Made by a program: the position numbers and the translations under genes. A stretch of DNA of 64,000 bases from NCBI GenBank assembly GCA_017305665.1, contig JAFKKH010000008.1, positions 62,001 to 126,000 of the forward strand, given 5' to 3'. This document shows, piece by piece, positions 17,797-26,765 of the stretch. The DNA is from Hyphomicrobiales bacterium. GTDB taxonomy: Bacteria; Pseudomonadota; Alphaproteobacteria; Rhizobiales; Xanthobacteraceae. Each line of letters begins with the position of its first letter. Positions within the stretch are counted from its first letter, which is position 1. The notes beneath the pieces are model-generated. The model was given only the letters and a program-made list of their open reading frames with translations, was not told the origin of the DNA and ran no database searches.

Positions 17797-18921
17797 ATGC
17801 CAGGCTTGCGCGCTTGCGAACGTGCTTTCGCCTTCATTCTGGGGGCGGTGCTGATCGCAACGACCCACGCGCCTCCTGCCCACGCCGGCGACATTCCCAA
17901 ATTCGAAGTCGATGCATCCTGGCCAAAACCCCTGCCGCACAACTGGGTACTGGGTCAGGTCGGCGGCATCACCACCGACAGGGATGGTCACATCTGGGTC
18001 CTGCAAAGGCCGCGCACACTGACGGATGACGAGAAAGGCGCGGCGCTGACGCCGCCGCGTTCGAAGTGCTGTGTCCCCGCTCCTCCCGTGCTGGAGTTCG
18101 ATGCGGACGGCAATCTGCTGCGCTCCTGGGGCGGCCCGGGCGACGGCTATACTTGGGTCGGCAACGAGCACGGCATCGAAGTCGACGACAAGGGGTTTGT
18201 GTGGATCACAGGCAATGCCCCGACTGACGGCGTGGTGCTGAAGTTCACCACCGACGGCAAATATGTCGGTCAGATCGGCAGCGTCGGCCCGATCAAGGGC
18301 AGCAACGACACCACCAGCCTCGGCCGGCCGGCGGAGACCTTCGTCGATGAAGCCGCGCGCGAAATCTACATCGCCGACGGTTACGCCAATCGTCGCGTGA
18401 TCGTGTTTAACGCCGACACCCTTGCCTTCAAGCGCTACTGGGGCGCCTACGGCCGCAAGCCGAATGATGACAAGCAGCCGCCCTACGATCCCAAAGCTGC
18501 CGTCGCACAGCAGTTCGGCAACCCCGTGCATTGCGTCAAGGTCAGCCGCGACGGACTCGTCTATGTCTGCGACCGCGTCAACGATCGCATCCAGGTGTTC
18601 AAGACCGACGGTACCTTTGTGAAAGAATGGTTTTACGAGAAAAACACGCTCGGCAACGGCGCCGTGTGGGATATTGCGATCTGGCCCGACGCAAAGCAGA
18701 GCTATCTGCTCAGTGCCGATGGAGAGAACAACGAAATCCGCATCCTGAAACGCGACGATGGCAGTGTGGTCGGCAGCTTTGGCCGCAACGGCCGGCAAGC
18801 CGGCCAATTCCACTGGATACACGCCATGGCCATTGATCCGAAGGGGAATGTCTATACGGCCGAGGTCGATACCGGAAAGCGCGTGCAGAAATTCAAGCTG
18901 ACATCAGACGCCTTGCATTGA
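17797..18921 (+). CDS. Secreted NHL-repeat beta-propeller protein
   Basis: 374-aa exported protein. The signal peptide ends near residue 31 (ATTHAPPAHAGD). The rest consists of six or so NHL-like blades, each with a DGxLYVxDxxNxRVxVF pattern: for example REIYIADGYANRRVIVFNAD and DGLVYVCDRVNDRIQVFKTDG. It resembles peptidyl-alpha-hydroxyglycine lyase-like NHL proteins common in Bradyrhizobium, but no catalytic claim is made. Start at ATG 17797 because GGGAGG is 6 nt upstream and it gives a proper signal peptide; the frame is open 33 nt further up without support. Confidence 0.88.
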   Translation: MPGLRACERAFAFILGAVLIATTHAPPAHAGDIPKFEVDASWPKPLPHNWVLGQVGGITTDRDGHIWVLQRPRTLTDDEKGAALTPPRSKCCVPAPPVLEFDADGNLLRSWGGPGDGYTWVGNEHGIEVDDKGFVWITGNAPTDGVVLKFTTDGKYVGQIGSVGPIKGSNDTTSLGRPAETFVDEAAREIYIADGYANRRVIVFNADTLAFKRYWGAYGRKPNDDKQPPYDPKAAVAQQFGNPVHCVKVSRDGLVYVCDRVNDRIQVFKTDGTFVKEWFYEKNTLGNGAVWDIAIWPDAKQSYLLSADGENNEIRILKRDDGSVVGSFGRNGRQAGQFHWIHAMAIDPKGNVYTAEVDTGKRVQKFKLTSDALH

Positions 18922-19016
18922 GGCACCACGCCGTCAGGGCACCGACCGCGACGTCATGAATTTGCAACAAAGCGGAAGGACGCTGCGATATCTCAGAATC
19001 CTTCCGGAGATGCGTC

Positions 19017-19385
19017 ATGGTGCGCTGTCTTGGTGCTGCCCTTGCCTTTGTCGTCCTCGCAAGTCCCGCTCTAGCCAACGATGTCACCGGCATTTGGCTG
19101 CGCGATACAGGCGCCTCCAAGGTCAAGCTCAGCCATTGCGGCGATGCCATTTGCGGCAACATCGTCTGGCTCAAACAAGGCGCTGATCCCAAAGCCAAGG
19201 TCGGGCAGCGGGTCTTCTTCGACATGAAACCGAGTGGGCCCAACACATGGGCCGGGCACGCGTTCAATCCTGAGGATGGCAAAACCTATACCGGCAAGAT
19301 GACCCTTTCTGGAACTACCTTGACGACCGCCGGCTGCGTGATGAGCGTGATCTGCAAGTCCGCAACCTGGACGCGGTCGAACTAG
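19017..19385 (+). CDS. DUF2147 secreted protein
   Basis: 122-aa periplasmic protein. Signal peptide of about 20 residues (MVRCLGAALAFVVLASPALA), then the DUF2147 core: GIWLRDTGASKVKLSHCGDAICGNIVWLK, with paired cysteines in CGDAICG, and a second half containing GKTYTGKMTLSG and two more Cys. The family is predicted to form a small beta-barrel; a role in envelope or membrane homeostasis has been suggested for relatives, unproven here. CCGGAG precedes the ATG. Confidence 0.85.
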   Translation: MVRCLGAALAFVVLASPALANDVTGIWLRDTGASKVKLSHCGDAICGNIVWLKQGADPKAKVGQRVFFDMKPSGPNTWAGHAFNPEDGKTYTGKMTLSGTTLTTAGCVMSVICKSATWTRSN

Positions 19386-19491
19386 AGATTACGCGCGACG
19401 ATCTTAGACGAATTGGTCATCCCGCCTGGACGTACGACCTTTACCTCCATGTAGGAACCCCCAAAAGTTGATGCTAAGGCTGGAATGCTCG

Positions 19492-19520
19492 CACGTTGCC
19501 GCCGATCGGCGGCGAACGTG
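19492..19520 (+). promoter_or_regulatory. Strong hairpin in leader of orphan binding-protein gene
   Basis: CACGTTGCCGCC pairs with GGCGGC, then one bulged G, then AACGTG, around a GATC tetraloop. It lies 107 nt after the DUF2147 stop and about 80 nt before the binding-protein ATG. It has no T tract. It might end the DUF2147 transcript, stabilise the next mRNA, or be a protein site. Confidence 0.45.
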
Positions 19521-19602
19521 ATCGCGGCATGACACAATCCGGCCGGCCACAAGTCGCGAAAGACGACGATAGCCTGCATCACCAATCGGGAGGTCCTTTC
19601 TT

Positions 19603-20835
19603 ATGCTGAAGCCCACTTTGCGTTCTCATTTACTGGCGGGGGTCGCACTGGCCGCTGCCTTGGCGACACCCGCGCTTGCCATGGACAAGACGGTGAAGAT
19701 CGGCGTGCTCAATGACATGTCGAGCCTTTATGCCGATATCGGCGGCCCTAACTCGGTCGTCGCGGTCAAGATGGCCGTCGAAGATTCCGGCCTGCTGAAG
19801 AAGGGCTGGACCATCGACGTCGTGAGCGGCGACCATCAGAACAAGCCTGACGTCGGCGTCAATATTGCCCGAAAATGGATCGATACCGAGAAGGTCGACG
19901 CCATCGCGGACGTGCCGAACTCGGGCGTGGCACTCGCCGTCAGCAATGTGGTCCGCGAAAAGAACGCCGTCCTTCTCAACTCAGGCGCTGCGAGTGCTGA
20001 CCTGACCGACAAGGCCTGCTCGCCGAACACCGTGTCGTTCACCTATGACACCTACATGCTGGCTCACGGCACCGGCAAGGCGCTGGTCAAGTCCGGCGGC
20101 GACACCTGGTTCTTCCTGACCTCGGATTATGCGTTCGGCCACGCGCTCGAGCGCGATACGGCGGAAGTCGTCAAGGCAAACGGTGGCAAGGTGCTGGGCG
20201 ACGTCAAGCATCCGATCAACACCGCCGATTTCTCGTCCTTCCTGCTCCAGGCTCAGGCATCGAAAGCCAAGGTCATCGGCCTCGCCAACGCCGGCGGCGA
20301 CACCACCAACGCCATCAAGCAGGCAGCGGAATTCGGCGTCGTCGCGCACGGACAGAAGCTCGCCGCGCTTCTGTTGTTCATCAATGACGTACATTCGCTC
20401 GGTCTCAAGACCGCGCAGGGCCTGTCTTTCACCGAATCCTTTTACTGGAACTTGAATGATCAGACCCGAGCCTGGTCGAAGCGTTTTGCCGAGCGCGCGA
20501 ACAAGCATCAGATGCCGTCCATGACTCAAGCTGGCAACTACGCCGCGGTCCTGCACTATCTCAAGGCGCTCGAAGCCCTTGGCGGCAATCCGCATGACGG
20601 CGCCAAGGTTGTCGCCAAGATGAAGGAGATCGTCGCTGACGATCCGCTGTTCGGCAAAGCGCCGGTCCGGGAAGACGGCCGCCGCATGGTCAAGGCCTAT
20701 CTGTTCGAGGTGAAGAAGCCCGAAGAATCGAAGGGACCGTGGGATTACTACAAGACCATCGCGACCATTTCGCCGGAAGACGCAGCACGGCCCCTCTCGG
20801 AGAGCCAGTGCCCGCTCGTGAAGAAAAAGAAGTAA
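19603..20835 (+). CDS. Periplasmic ABC substrate-binding protein (branched-chain amino-acid type), orphan
   Basis: 410-aa LivK-type type I periplasmic binding protein. Signal peptide about 1-26 (LATPALAMDK), then the KIGVLNDMSSLYADIGG opening and GDHQNKPDVGVNIARKW. It is closely similar throughout to the binding protein of the liv operon at 34046-35266 (shared NSGVALAV, FTYDTYMLAH, GGDTWFFLT, NTADFSS, QASKAKVIGLANAGGDTTN), so the two are paralogues. No permease or ATPase gene is nearby; it presumably feeds a transporter encoded elsewhere, possibly the liv system in this window. GGGAGG precedes the ATG. Ends at a rho-independent terminator. Confidence 0.92.
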   Translation: MLKPTLRSHLLAGVALAAALATPALAMDKTVKIGVLNDMSSLYADIGGPNSVVAVKMAVEDSGLLKKGWTIDVVSGDHQNKPDVGVNIARKWIDTEKVDAIADVPNSGVALAVSNVVREKNAVLLNSGAASADLTDKACSPNTVSFTYDTYMLAHGTGKALVKSGGDTWFFLTSDYAFGHALERDTAEVVKANGGKVLGDVKHPINTADFSSFLLQAQASKAKVIGLANAGGDTTNAIKQAAEFGVVAHGQKLAALLLFINDVHSLGLKTAQGLSFTESFYWNLNDQTRAWSKRFAERANKHQMPSMTQAGNYAAVLHYLKALEALGGNPHDGAKVVAKMKEIVADDPLFGKAPVREDGRRMVKAYLFEVKKPEESKGPWDYYKTIATISPEDAARPLSESQCPLVKKKK

Positions 20836-20847
20836 CCCGTCCCAGCC

Positions 20848-20880
20848 GCCAGCCGGAAAAAAACCGGCTGGCGCTTTTTT
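20848..20880 (+). terminator. Rho-independent terminator
   Basis: GCCAGCCGG pairs perfectly with CCGGCTGGC around an A7 loop, followed by GC and six T. Placed 13 nt after the binding-protein stop. The best textbook terminator in the window. Confidence 0.9.
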
Positions 20881-20982
20881 CCCGCCTGAACCAGCGCATT
20901 GAACCATTTCGCCACAATGCCTGACCAAAATGAGGAACTTCTCGCGCAACGAGGAGTTTCCCGTTCGGGTCAGGAGCTATCG

Positions 20983-21147
20983 ATGCAAGCTGTTGTCGAG
21001 CGCGTGATGCGCGCCTTTGCTATCAAACATCCGTCCGACGAAAAGGCCGAGACCGCTCGCCGGAATGCTGCCGAGTTGGCCGCCGAACTGCTCGATAACT
21101 ATCGAATACGAATCGCACAGCGCGATCGGCTGTCCCACACTCACTGA
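20983..21147 (+). CDS. Small hypothetical protein, 54 aa
   Basis: Not recognised. A 54-aa charged, probably helical protein: MQAVVERVMRAFAIKHPSDE, then AETARRNAAELAAELLDNY, ending in RIRIAQRDRLSHTH. AGGAGC lies 6 nt before the ATG at 20983, better than the longer versions starting at 20917 (ATG without ribosome site) or TTG 20899. It sits alone between a terminator upstream and a bidirectional hairpin downstream, so it would be its own transcription unit. Confidence 0.52.
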   Translation: MQAVVERVMRAFAIKHPSDEKAETARRNAAELAAELLDNYRIRIAQRDRLSHTH

Positions 21148-21204
21148 CCGAACGATCTGGAGTGTTTGCAGTTCTCAGATCATGCCAGGCCTAAGCCTAT
21201 TGAA

Positions 21205-21234
21205 AACCCGCCGCAGCATGTCCGCCGGCGGGTT
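21205..21234. terminator. Bidirectional terminator hairpin between small ORF and der
   Basis: AACCCGCCG (21205-21213) pairs with CGGCGGGTT (21226-21234) across a 12-nt loop. It lies between the convergent 54-aa ORF (+) and der (-). A short A run on one flank gives Ts on the minus strand, so it fits der termination best. Confidence 0.6.
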
Positions 21235-21268
21235 ATCTGTCACCCCAGAAGGACATGCGGTCGGCGGA

Positions 21269-22648
21269 TTATGATTTTCGCTTGCGCTTATGCGCGAACG
21301 GATTGGCCTTTTCACGGAGCGTGATACGGATCGGCGTGCCCGGCATCTCGAACGCATCGCGCAAACTGTTGACGAGATAGCGCAGATAGGATTCGGGAAC
21401 CGCGTCGGCGCGCGAACAGAACACCACGAAGCTCGGCGGGCGCGACTTGGCCTGGGTCGCATAGTTCAACTTCAACCGTCGCCCCGATACTGCCGGCGGT
21501 GGATTGGCGCTGGTGGCCTGCTCGAACCAGCGATTGAGCGCCGCTGTTGGCACCCGGCGATTCCAGATCGCATAAGCATCCTGGATCGCGGTCATCAGCC
21601 GGTCGATACCCTCGCCGATCAGGCCGGAGACCGCCACGACCGGCGCGCCCTTGACCTGCGGCAGTAGATGATCGGCATCGGCACGCAGCGCGGCGATACG
21701 CGCCGATCCGCGGTCCATCAGATCCCATTTGTTGACGGCGATCACCAGCGCGCGGCCTTCGCGTTCGATCAGGTCGGCGATACGCAGATCCTGCTCCTCG
21801 AACCTGTTCTGGGCATCCATCATCAGCACGACAACTTCAGCGAACCTGACCGCGCGCAGCGTATCCGCGACCGACAGCTTCTCGAGTTTCTCCTCGATCC
21901 GCGACCGGCGCCGCAATCCCGCGGTGTCGAAGATTCGGAAATCGCGGCCCTTCCAGTTCACTTCGACCGAAATGGAATCCCGCGTGGTGCCGGCTTCAGG
22001 GCTCGTCAGCAGCCGCTCCTCGCCGAGCAGATGATTGATCAGCGTCGATTTTCCCGCGTTGGGACGTCCCACGATTGCCACGCGGATAGGCCGCGAACCG
22101 TCGGCAGCATCGCCCGCTTCGTCATCGTCGAATTCCTCGCCGTCGTCAACTGGCTCTGGAATCACCGCGCGCAACGCATCGTAGAGATCACTCATGCCTT
22201 CGCCGTGCTCGGCCGATATCCCGATGGGATCGCCAAGTCCGAGAGCGTAGGACTCCATCGCGCCCGCTTCACCGTGCTTGCCCTCGCTCTTGTTGGCGAC
22301 CAGCACGACGGGTTTGTTGGCGCGACGCGCGAAATCGGCGAACGAACGATCGGTCGGCGTCAGCCCGGCGCGCGCGTCGAACACGAACATCAGGGCATCG
22401 GCAGACGCGATCGCAGCCTCGGTTTGCTCCTGCATCCGCGCCGTCAGCGAGCCGCGCGGCCCCTCGTCGAGGCCGGCGGTGTCGATCACCGCAAAATCCA
22501 GATCGCCCAGCCGCGCCATTCCCTCGCGGCGATCGCGCGTCACACCGGGCAGGTCGTCGACCAGCGCGAGTTTCTGCCCAACCAGCCGATTGAACAGGGT
22601 CGACTTGCCGACATTGGGCCGGCCTATGATGGCAATGGTGAAAGACAT
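21269..22648 (-). CDS. der: GTPase Der (EngA)
   Basis: 459-aa double-GTPase ribosome assembly factor acting on the 50S subunit. First G domain: G1 GRPNVGKS at 9-16, DTAGL at 56-60, NKSE at 119-122. Second G domain: G1 GRPNAGKS at 194-201, its own DTAGL and NKWD. An acidic linker (about 165-185, [15 protein letters not shown]) separates them, and a KH-like domain closes the C-terminus with a basic tail. All motifs are intact. Last gene of the minus-strand group TPR-lipoprotein-der. Confidence 0.97.
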   Translation of the reverse strand: MSFTIAIIGRPNVGKSTLFNRLVGQKLALVDDLPGVTRDRREGMARLGDLDFAVIDTAGLDEGPRGSLTARMQEQTEAAIASADALMFVFDARAGLTPTDRSFADFARRANKPVVLVANKSEGKHGEAGAMESYALGLGDPIGISAEHGEGMSDLYDALRAVIPEPVDDGEEFDDDEAGDAADGSRPIRVAIVGRPNAGKSTLINHLLGEERLLTSPEAGTTRDSISVEVNWKGRDFRIFDTAGLRRRSRIEEKLEKLSVADTLRAVRFAEVVVLMMDAQNRFEEQDLRIADLIEREGRALVIAVNKWDLMDRGSARIAALRADADHLLPQVKGAPVVAVSGLIGEGIDRLMTAIQDAYAIWNRRVPTAALNRWFEQATSANPPPAVSGRRLKLNYATQAKSRPPSFVVFCSRADAVPESYLRYLVNSLRDAFEMPGTPIRITLREKANPFAHKRKRKS

Positions 22649-22713
22649 CGGCGCTCTCTGCCCGGCGGGGGCGGCGTCTCAATAGCAGCGTTTCCGCGCG
22701 GCTGAAACCGCCG

Positions 22714-23238
22714 TCAGCGCGAGAAGCTGCCGCTCGGCAGCGGCGCGGGGAATGGCGAGGCCGCAGCCGGCTGTGACTGCTGTACCGGCTGCTGCGGCGG
22801 CGCGGCCTGCTCCTGCTGGGCAGGCTCTTCCTTGGGCAGCGAAGTGGTCCGGCGATGAACAAGCCGCTTCGGCTTGTGGTGGGGCGGCGGCGCAGCCGCG
22901 GGGGCCGCGCCATCCTGAGCCGGCCCGGCGGCGTGACCGTCCGGGGGTGGCGCCGCGCCGGCCGCAGCGGCGGCTTGCTGCTGTTGCAACTGTTGCTGTT
23001 GCAGTTGCTGCTGCTCGACGTTGCTCTTGTAGAGCTCTTTCGGCACACCCTGCTCGATGCCCGGAACGCCCTCGGGAAAAACAGGCTCGCGCTTGCCCGG
23101 AAGCTTCTTCTTCGTATCGAGGAAGTCGAGCATGTCCGAGGGATCCCAATTGCTGCCGAAGCCGCCACCGCAGCCCGCCAGCACGCTGCAGAGCGCGATC
23201 AGGACAGCGGAAGCGATCAGTCGTTGCGAACAGCGCAT
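22714..23238 (-). CDS. Gln/Pro/Ala-rich lipoprotein at the bamB position
   Basis: 174-aa predicted lipoprotein. Start at ATG 23238 gives a signal peptide with lipobox LAGC at 20-23. Then SNWDPSDMLDFLDTKKKLPGKREPVFPEGVPG, a poly-Gln segment (about 73-92) and a Pro/Ala/Gln-rich tail. It lies between the TPR-like gene and der, exactly where many proteobacteria keep bamB, but has none of the beta-propeller repeats of BamB. The KKLPGKR element resembles the start of rhizobial BamB proteins, so it could be a shortened relative; that is inference. Start is 26 nt after the TPR gene, so likely co-transcribed. Confidence 0.75.
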   Translation of the reverse strand: MRCSQRLIASAVLIALCSVLAGCGGGFGSNWDPSDMLDFLDTKKKLPGKREPVFPEGVPGIEQGVPKELYKSNVEQQQLQQQQLQQQQAAAAAGAAPPPDGHAAGPAQDGAAPAAAPPPHHKPKRLVHRRTTSLPKEEPAQQEQAAPPQQPVQQSQPAAASPFPAPLPSGSFSR

Positions 23239-23264
23239 CGGCGATATCTCACTCAAATCCCGGG

Positions 23265-23918
23265 TCAGCTTTTCGCCACCGGCGGCAACAAGGCCTGCAA
23301 GGCTTCGGCACGGCTGCGCAGGCTCGGCGGCGTCTGGCCATCCTCGCTGATCATATCGAGCCATTTGCGCGCGGCGGTCGCGTCGTTCGCGCGCCAAGCC
23401 GACAGCGCGAGCAATTCCCGCGCGGTGTGTCGGAACGTGGATTCCGGCGTGGTCGCCGACTCAAGCCGCTGCAGCATGTTGTTGTAGGTCTCGGTGTCCA
23501 CCAGCAGGCTCGCCGCGCGGACGCGCGCGAGATCGCGCTCTGCACCGCCGACCGTGCTGTCGGCTGCGATTTCGTCATAGAGTTTGACCGCGGCCTTGGG
23601 ATCGTGCTTGGCGGCTTCAGCGGCAGCGCGGAGGCGCGCCAGATCGCGATAGCCGGCGGGCGCCGTCGCGGCCAGTTTGGTGAAGGCCGCCTCAGCCTCG
23701 GCCGGCTTGTTCTGATCGGCCAAATTCGCTGCAGATTCAAAGGCTGCGCCGGCCACCGCGGCCTTCTGCGCCTCGAGATATTGGTAGCCGCGCCAGCCGC
23801 CGACGGCGGCGACGACCAGAACGGCGGCTGCGATGATCAGCGCCGAATACCGGTCCCAGATTTTCTTGAGCTGCTCGCGACGCAGCTCCTCGTCAACTTC
23901 ATTAAATAATTCAGACAC
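23265..23918 (-). CDS. Membrane-anchored tetratricopeptide-like protein (YfgM type)
   Basis: 217-aa protein: short cytosolic N-terminus (MSELFNEVDEELRREQLKKIWDR), a single transmembrane helix at about 27-45 (ALIIAAAVLVVAAVGGW), then a periplasmic helical repeat region of Ala/Leu/Glu-rich TPR-like hairpins. This is the architecture of the YfgM family, whose E. coli member works with the periplasmic chaperone network and the Sec translocon and sits in the yfgM-bamB-der cluster. The same gene order here (this gene, a lipoprotein, der) supports the match. First gene of that small operon; a 346-nt gap lies upstream. Confidence 0.86.
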   Translation of the reverse strand: MSELFNEVDEELRREQLKKIWDRYSALIIAAAVLVVAAVGGWRGYQYLEAQKAAVAGAAFESAANLADQNKPAEAEAAFTKLAATAPAGYRDLARLRAAAEAAKHDPKAAVKLYDEIAADSTVGGAERDLARVRAASLLVDTETYNNMLQRLESATTPESTFRHTARELLALSAWRANDATAARKWLDMISEDGQTPPSLRSRAEALQALLPPVAKS

Positions 23919-24264
23919 TTAGGATTTTCCCGTCCCCGATCCACGGCGCTGCGCCACGCGCCCGTCCCACCCATGGCGGCGGCGATACCCTATCGATATG
24001 GCACTGGCAAGGCAAAGCAAGCCCGATCAAAGTGTTAACAGCCTTCGGGCCGGCCGGCGAGCGATGAAACGGTCCCTGCTCCAGAGCCACCAGCCGGCGC
24101 GCAAAGTGATGCGGCAAACCCGTGGCAGCCGCGCAAGTCATGCGGCGAACCTGTGGCAAGCGGCAAACGGTGATTTCGGCGCGATTTCCGCTCGCCCAGA
24201 TTCGCGCACCCCGTCTGCTCGCGCAAAATCCATTCACCGCAGTTCGCCGCTCAACCGCTCGGCG
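23919..24264. other. 346-nt intergenic region
   Basis: Lies between the start of the TPR-like gene and the end of the acyl-CoA synthetase gene, both on the minus strand. Open frames here on either strand have no family character or ribosome sites, so I call no gene. It holds an imperfect tandem duplication (24106-24166) and must contain the promoter of the TPR-lipoprotein-der group. Confidence 0.5.
24106..24166. repeat. Imperfect tandem duplication of about 30 nt
   Basis: Two adjacent copies, 24106-24136 and 24137-24166, sharing the core ATGCGGC-AACC-GTGGCA with a few substitutions and one gap. Function unknown; could be paired regulator sites or slippage. Confidence 0.6.
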
Positions 24265-25860
24265 CTATGACGCCGCCAGCGCCTCGCGCAACTGCCGCTT
24301 CATGACCTTGCCGTTGGCATTGCGCGGCAACGGCTCGACCGTGAGCGCAATCGTCTCCGGCACCTTGTAGTCCGACAGCCGTTCAGCACACCACGCGCGC
24401 AGCGTCTCAACGCCGACCGCTGCATCGCGGGTGACGATCACCGCATGGACGCGCTCGCCGAGCACCGGGCACGGCTTTGCGATGATCGCGCTTTCGACGA
24501 CGGCGGGATGCGCCGCCAGCACCGACTCGACCTCGGCGGAATAGATCTTCAAGCCGCCGCGATTGATCATGTCCTTCTGGCGGTCGAACACGCGCACAAA
24601 GTTTTTCTCGTCGATCGAGCCAAGATCACCGGAATGCCAGAAGCCGCCGGTGAAACTGTCGGCGGTCGCCTTCGGGTTATTCCAGTAGCCCTTGATGACC
24701 GAACCACCGTGAATCCAGATCTCGCCGATCTCGCCGCGCGGCAGTTCGTGGCCGTTCGCATCGACCACGATGATGTGCGCGCCCGGGCACGACAGTCCGA
24801 CGCTGTCGAGGTGCGCGGCGGTCAGCTCGGGCGGCATGACGGTCGATGGCGACGAGGTCTCGGTCGCGCCATAGGCATTGATCAGCCTGAGCTGCGGAAT
24901 CTTCTCCGCGAGTTTCTCGATGGTCGCGACCGGCATCGGCGCGCCGCCATAGCCGCCGATCCGCCACGCCGACAGATCGTGCGTGTCGAAGTCCGCCTGC
25001 AACAGGCACAGATTGTACATCGCGGGGACCATGACGGTCTGCGTCACCCGCTCGCGCGCGGCGATCTTCAGATATTGGGCAGCCTTGAATTCGGCGACGA
25101 TGATCAGCGTCCCGGCGCAGCGCGCCATGCAGGTGATATTGGCGACGACGCCGGTGACGTGCGCGAGCGGCACTGCCGCGATCGAACGGTCGGCCGCCGT
25201 CAATCCCATGCAGGCTTCATAGATCATCGACGAATGAATCACATTGCAATGCGCGAGCATCGCGCCCTTGGGACGCCCCGTCGTGCCGGACGTGTACATC
25301 AGGAGCGCGGTATCCTCCTCGGTCACGTCGGCGGGTGGCACCTCATCGTCGGCGAGCAGCCGCGAGAATTGCGAACGCGCAGCATCGTCGTCCACCGCGA
25401 TGCGATGCTGCAGATCGCGCACGTCGGCGGCATCGGGCAAGCGGTCCGCCAGCGACACCTCGTGGATCAGCGCCTTGGCGCCGCAGTCGTTGAGCACATA
25501 GGCGATCTCCGGCTTCTGCTGCCGGGTGCCGAGCAGCACCGCGACCAGCCCCGCATGGGCCGCACCGAACAGCGTCAGCACGAACTCGATCCGGTTGCCG
25601 AGCAGAAACGCCACGCGATCACCGGGCTCAAGGCCGAGCCGACGCAATCCGGCGCCGACCCGCGCGGAGTCCCGCACCACCTCGCGCCAGCTCATGCGGC
25701 GCGATCCACACACCAATGCTTCGCCGTCTGGATTCTTCGCAGCCGCCTCCGCGACCATCGCCCAGATGTTCTGCGGCCGTTCGGAGAACATCGGGACCAC
25801 GCGGTCGCCGAAGCGAGCCTCCAGACGCATGGCGGGAATAGGATAGTTCGACCAGTCCAT
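24265..25860 (-). CDS. Acyl-CoA synthetase / AMP-dependent ligase
   Basis: 531-aa member of the ANL superfamily: activates a carboxylic acid as acyl-AMP and transfers it to CoA. The P-loop-like motif YTSGTTGRPKG is at 189-199; later YGATETSS, HSGDLGSID and the hinge/C-terminal part DRQKDMINRGGLKIYSAEVE with the catalytic Lys in the PRNANGKVMK end. All core motifs are intact. Start at ATG 25860, preceded by AAGGACGG; a longer frame begins 45 nt upstream. Acid specificity is unknown; medium or long fatty acids or aromatic acids are typical. It lies 79 nt downstream of panB on the same strand. Confidence 0.92.
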   Translation of the reverse strand: MDWSNYPIPAMRLEARFGDRVVPMFSERPQNIWAMVAEAAAKNPDGEALVCGSRRMSWREVVRDSARVGAGLRRLGLEPGDRVAFLLGNRIEFVLTLFGAAHAGLVAVLLGTRQQKPEIAYVLNDCGAKALIHEVSLADRLPDAADVRDLQHRIAVDDDAARSQFSRLLADDEVPPADVTEEDTALLMYTSGTTGRPKGAMLAHCNVIHSSMIYEACMGLTAADRSIAAVPLAHVTGVVANITCMARCAGTLIIVAEFKAAQYLKIAARERVTQTVMVPAMYNLCLLQADFDTHDLSAWRIGGYGGAPMPVATIEKLAEKIPQLRLINAYGATETSSPSTVMPPELTAAHLDSVGLSCPGAHIIVVDANGHELPRGEIGEIWIHGGSVIKGYWNNPKATADSFTGGFWHSGDLGSIDEKNFVRVFDRQKDMINRGGLKIYSAEVESVLAAHPAVVESAIIAKPCPVLGERVHAVIVTRDAAVGVETLRAWCAERLSDYKVPETIALTVEPLPRNANGKVMKRQLREALAAS

Positions 25861-25939
25861 CGTTTCCGTCCTTGATCCTGATCTTGGGGCGCTAGGGGCG
25901 CACATCGCGCAACCCGCGCGGTCAGGTTCAAGAACAGAT

Positions 25940-26764
25940 TTAGCCCTTCGGCTTCATCCCGTAAACGTGCTCCGGCCCCGGAAATGCGCGGCTGCGCACG
26001 TCGCGGGCATAGCCTTCGATCGCAGTCTCGATCGCCGGACCAAGCTCGCCATAGCGCCGGACGAATTTTGGCGTGCGCGCCGACAGTCCGAGCATGTCCT
26101 CCAGCACCAGCACCTGGCCATCGCAGGTCACGCTTGCGCCGATGCCGATGGTCGGAATCGCTATCGCCTCGGTGATCTTGCGCGCGAGGGGTTCTGCGAC
26201 CGCCTCGACGACCATTGAGAATGCGCCCGCGTCCGCCACGGCCCGCGCATCATCCTCGATCGGCTGCCAAGAGCCCTCCTCGCGCCCTTGCGCACGGAAT
26301 GAACCCAGCGTGTTGATCGATTGCGGCGTCAGCCCGATATGCCCCATCACGGGAATGCCGCGCTCGGTGAGGAAAGCGATGGTCTCGGCCATCTTCACCC
26401 CGCCTTCAAGTTTCACCGCGCCACAGTGGGTTTCCTTCAGAATCCGCGCGGCGGAATGAAACGCCTGCTCCTTCGAGGCTTCATAGGAGCCGAACGGCAT
26501 GTCGACCACGACCAGCGCCTGCTGCGAGCCGCGCATCACCGCGCGGCCCTGCAGGATCATCATCTCCAGCGTCACCGGCACGGTGGTCTCGAACCCGTGC
26601 ATCACGTTGCCGAGGCTGTCGCCAACGAGAATGGCATCACAGTAACGGTCGACCAGCGCCGCGGTGTGGGCGTGATACGAGGTCAGCATCACGATGGGAT
26701 CGCCATTCTTGCGCGCGCGAATGTCCGGCGCGGTCTTGCGCCTGATGGCCGACTGAACTGACAT
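25940..26764 (-). CDS. panB: 3-methyl-2-oxobutanoate hydroxymethyltransferase
   Basis: 274-aa enzyme making ketopantoate from 2-oxoisovalerate and methylene-tetrahydrofolate, first step of pantothenate synthesis. Family motifs: [14 protein letters not shown], then [11 protein letters not shown] (47-57, metal-binding Asp49), KLEGG (about 119-123), GHIGLTPQ and the GIGAS motif near 206-210. Start at ATG 26764, directly adjacent to the nnrU stop (26766), so the two are probably translated from one message. No panC is beside it. Confidence 0.95.
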   Translation of the reverse strand: MSVQSAIRRKTAPDIRARKNGDPIVMLTSYHAHTAALVDRYCDAILVGDSLGNVMHGFETTVPVTLEMMILQGRAVMRGSQQALVVVDMPFGSYEASKEQAFHSAARILKETHCGAVKLEGGVKMAETIAFLTERGIPVMGHIGLTPQSINTLGSFRAQGREEGSWQPIEDDARAVADAGAFSMVVEAVAEPLARKITEAIAIPTIGIGASVTCDGQVLVLEDMLGLSARTPKFVRRYGELGPAIETAIEGYARDVRSRAFPGPEHVYGMKPKG

Positions 26765-26765
26765 T

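Noticed and set aside
20899..21147. Longer 82-aa version of the small ORF from TTG 20899
   Set aside because: No ribosome site for TTG 20899 or ATG 20917; AGGAGC fits the start at 20983.
24445..25875. 476-aa open frame on the plus strand
   Set aside because: Antisense to the acyl-CoA synthetase; Arg/His-rich shadow.
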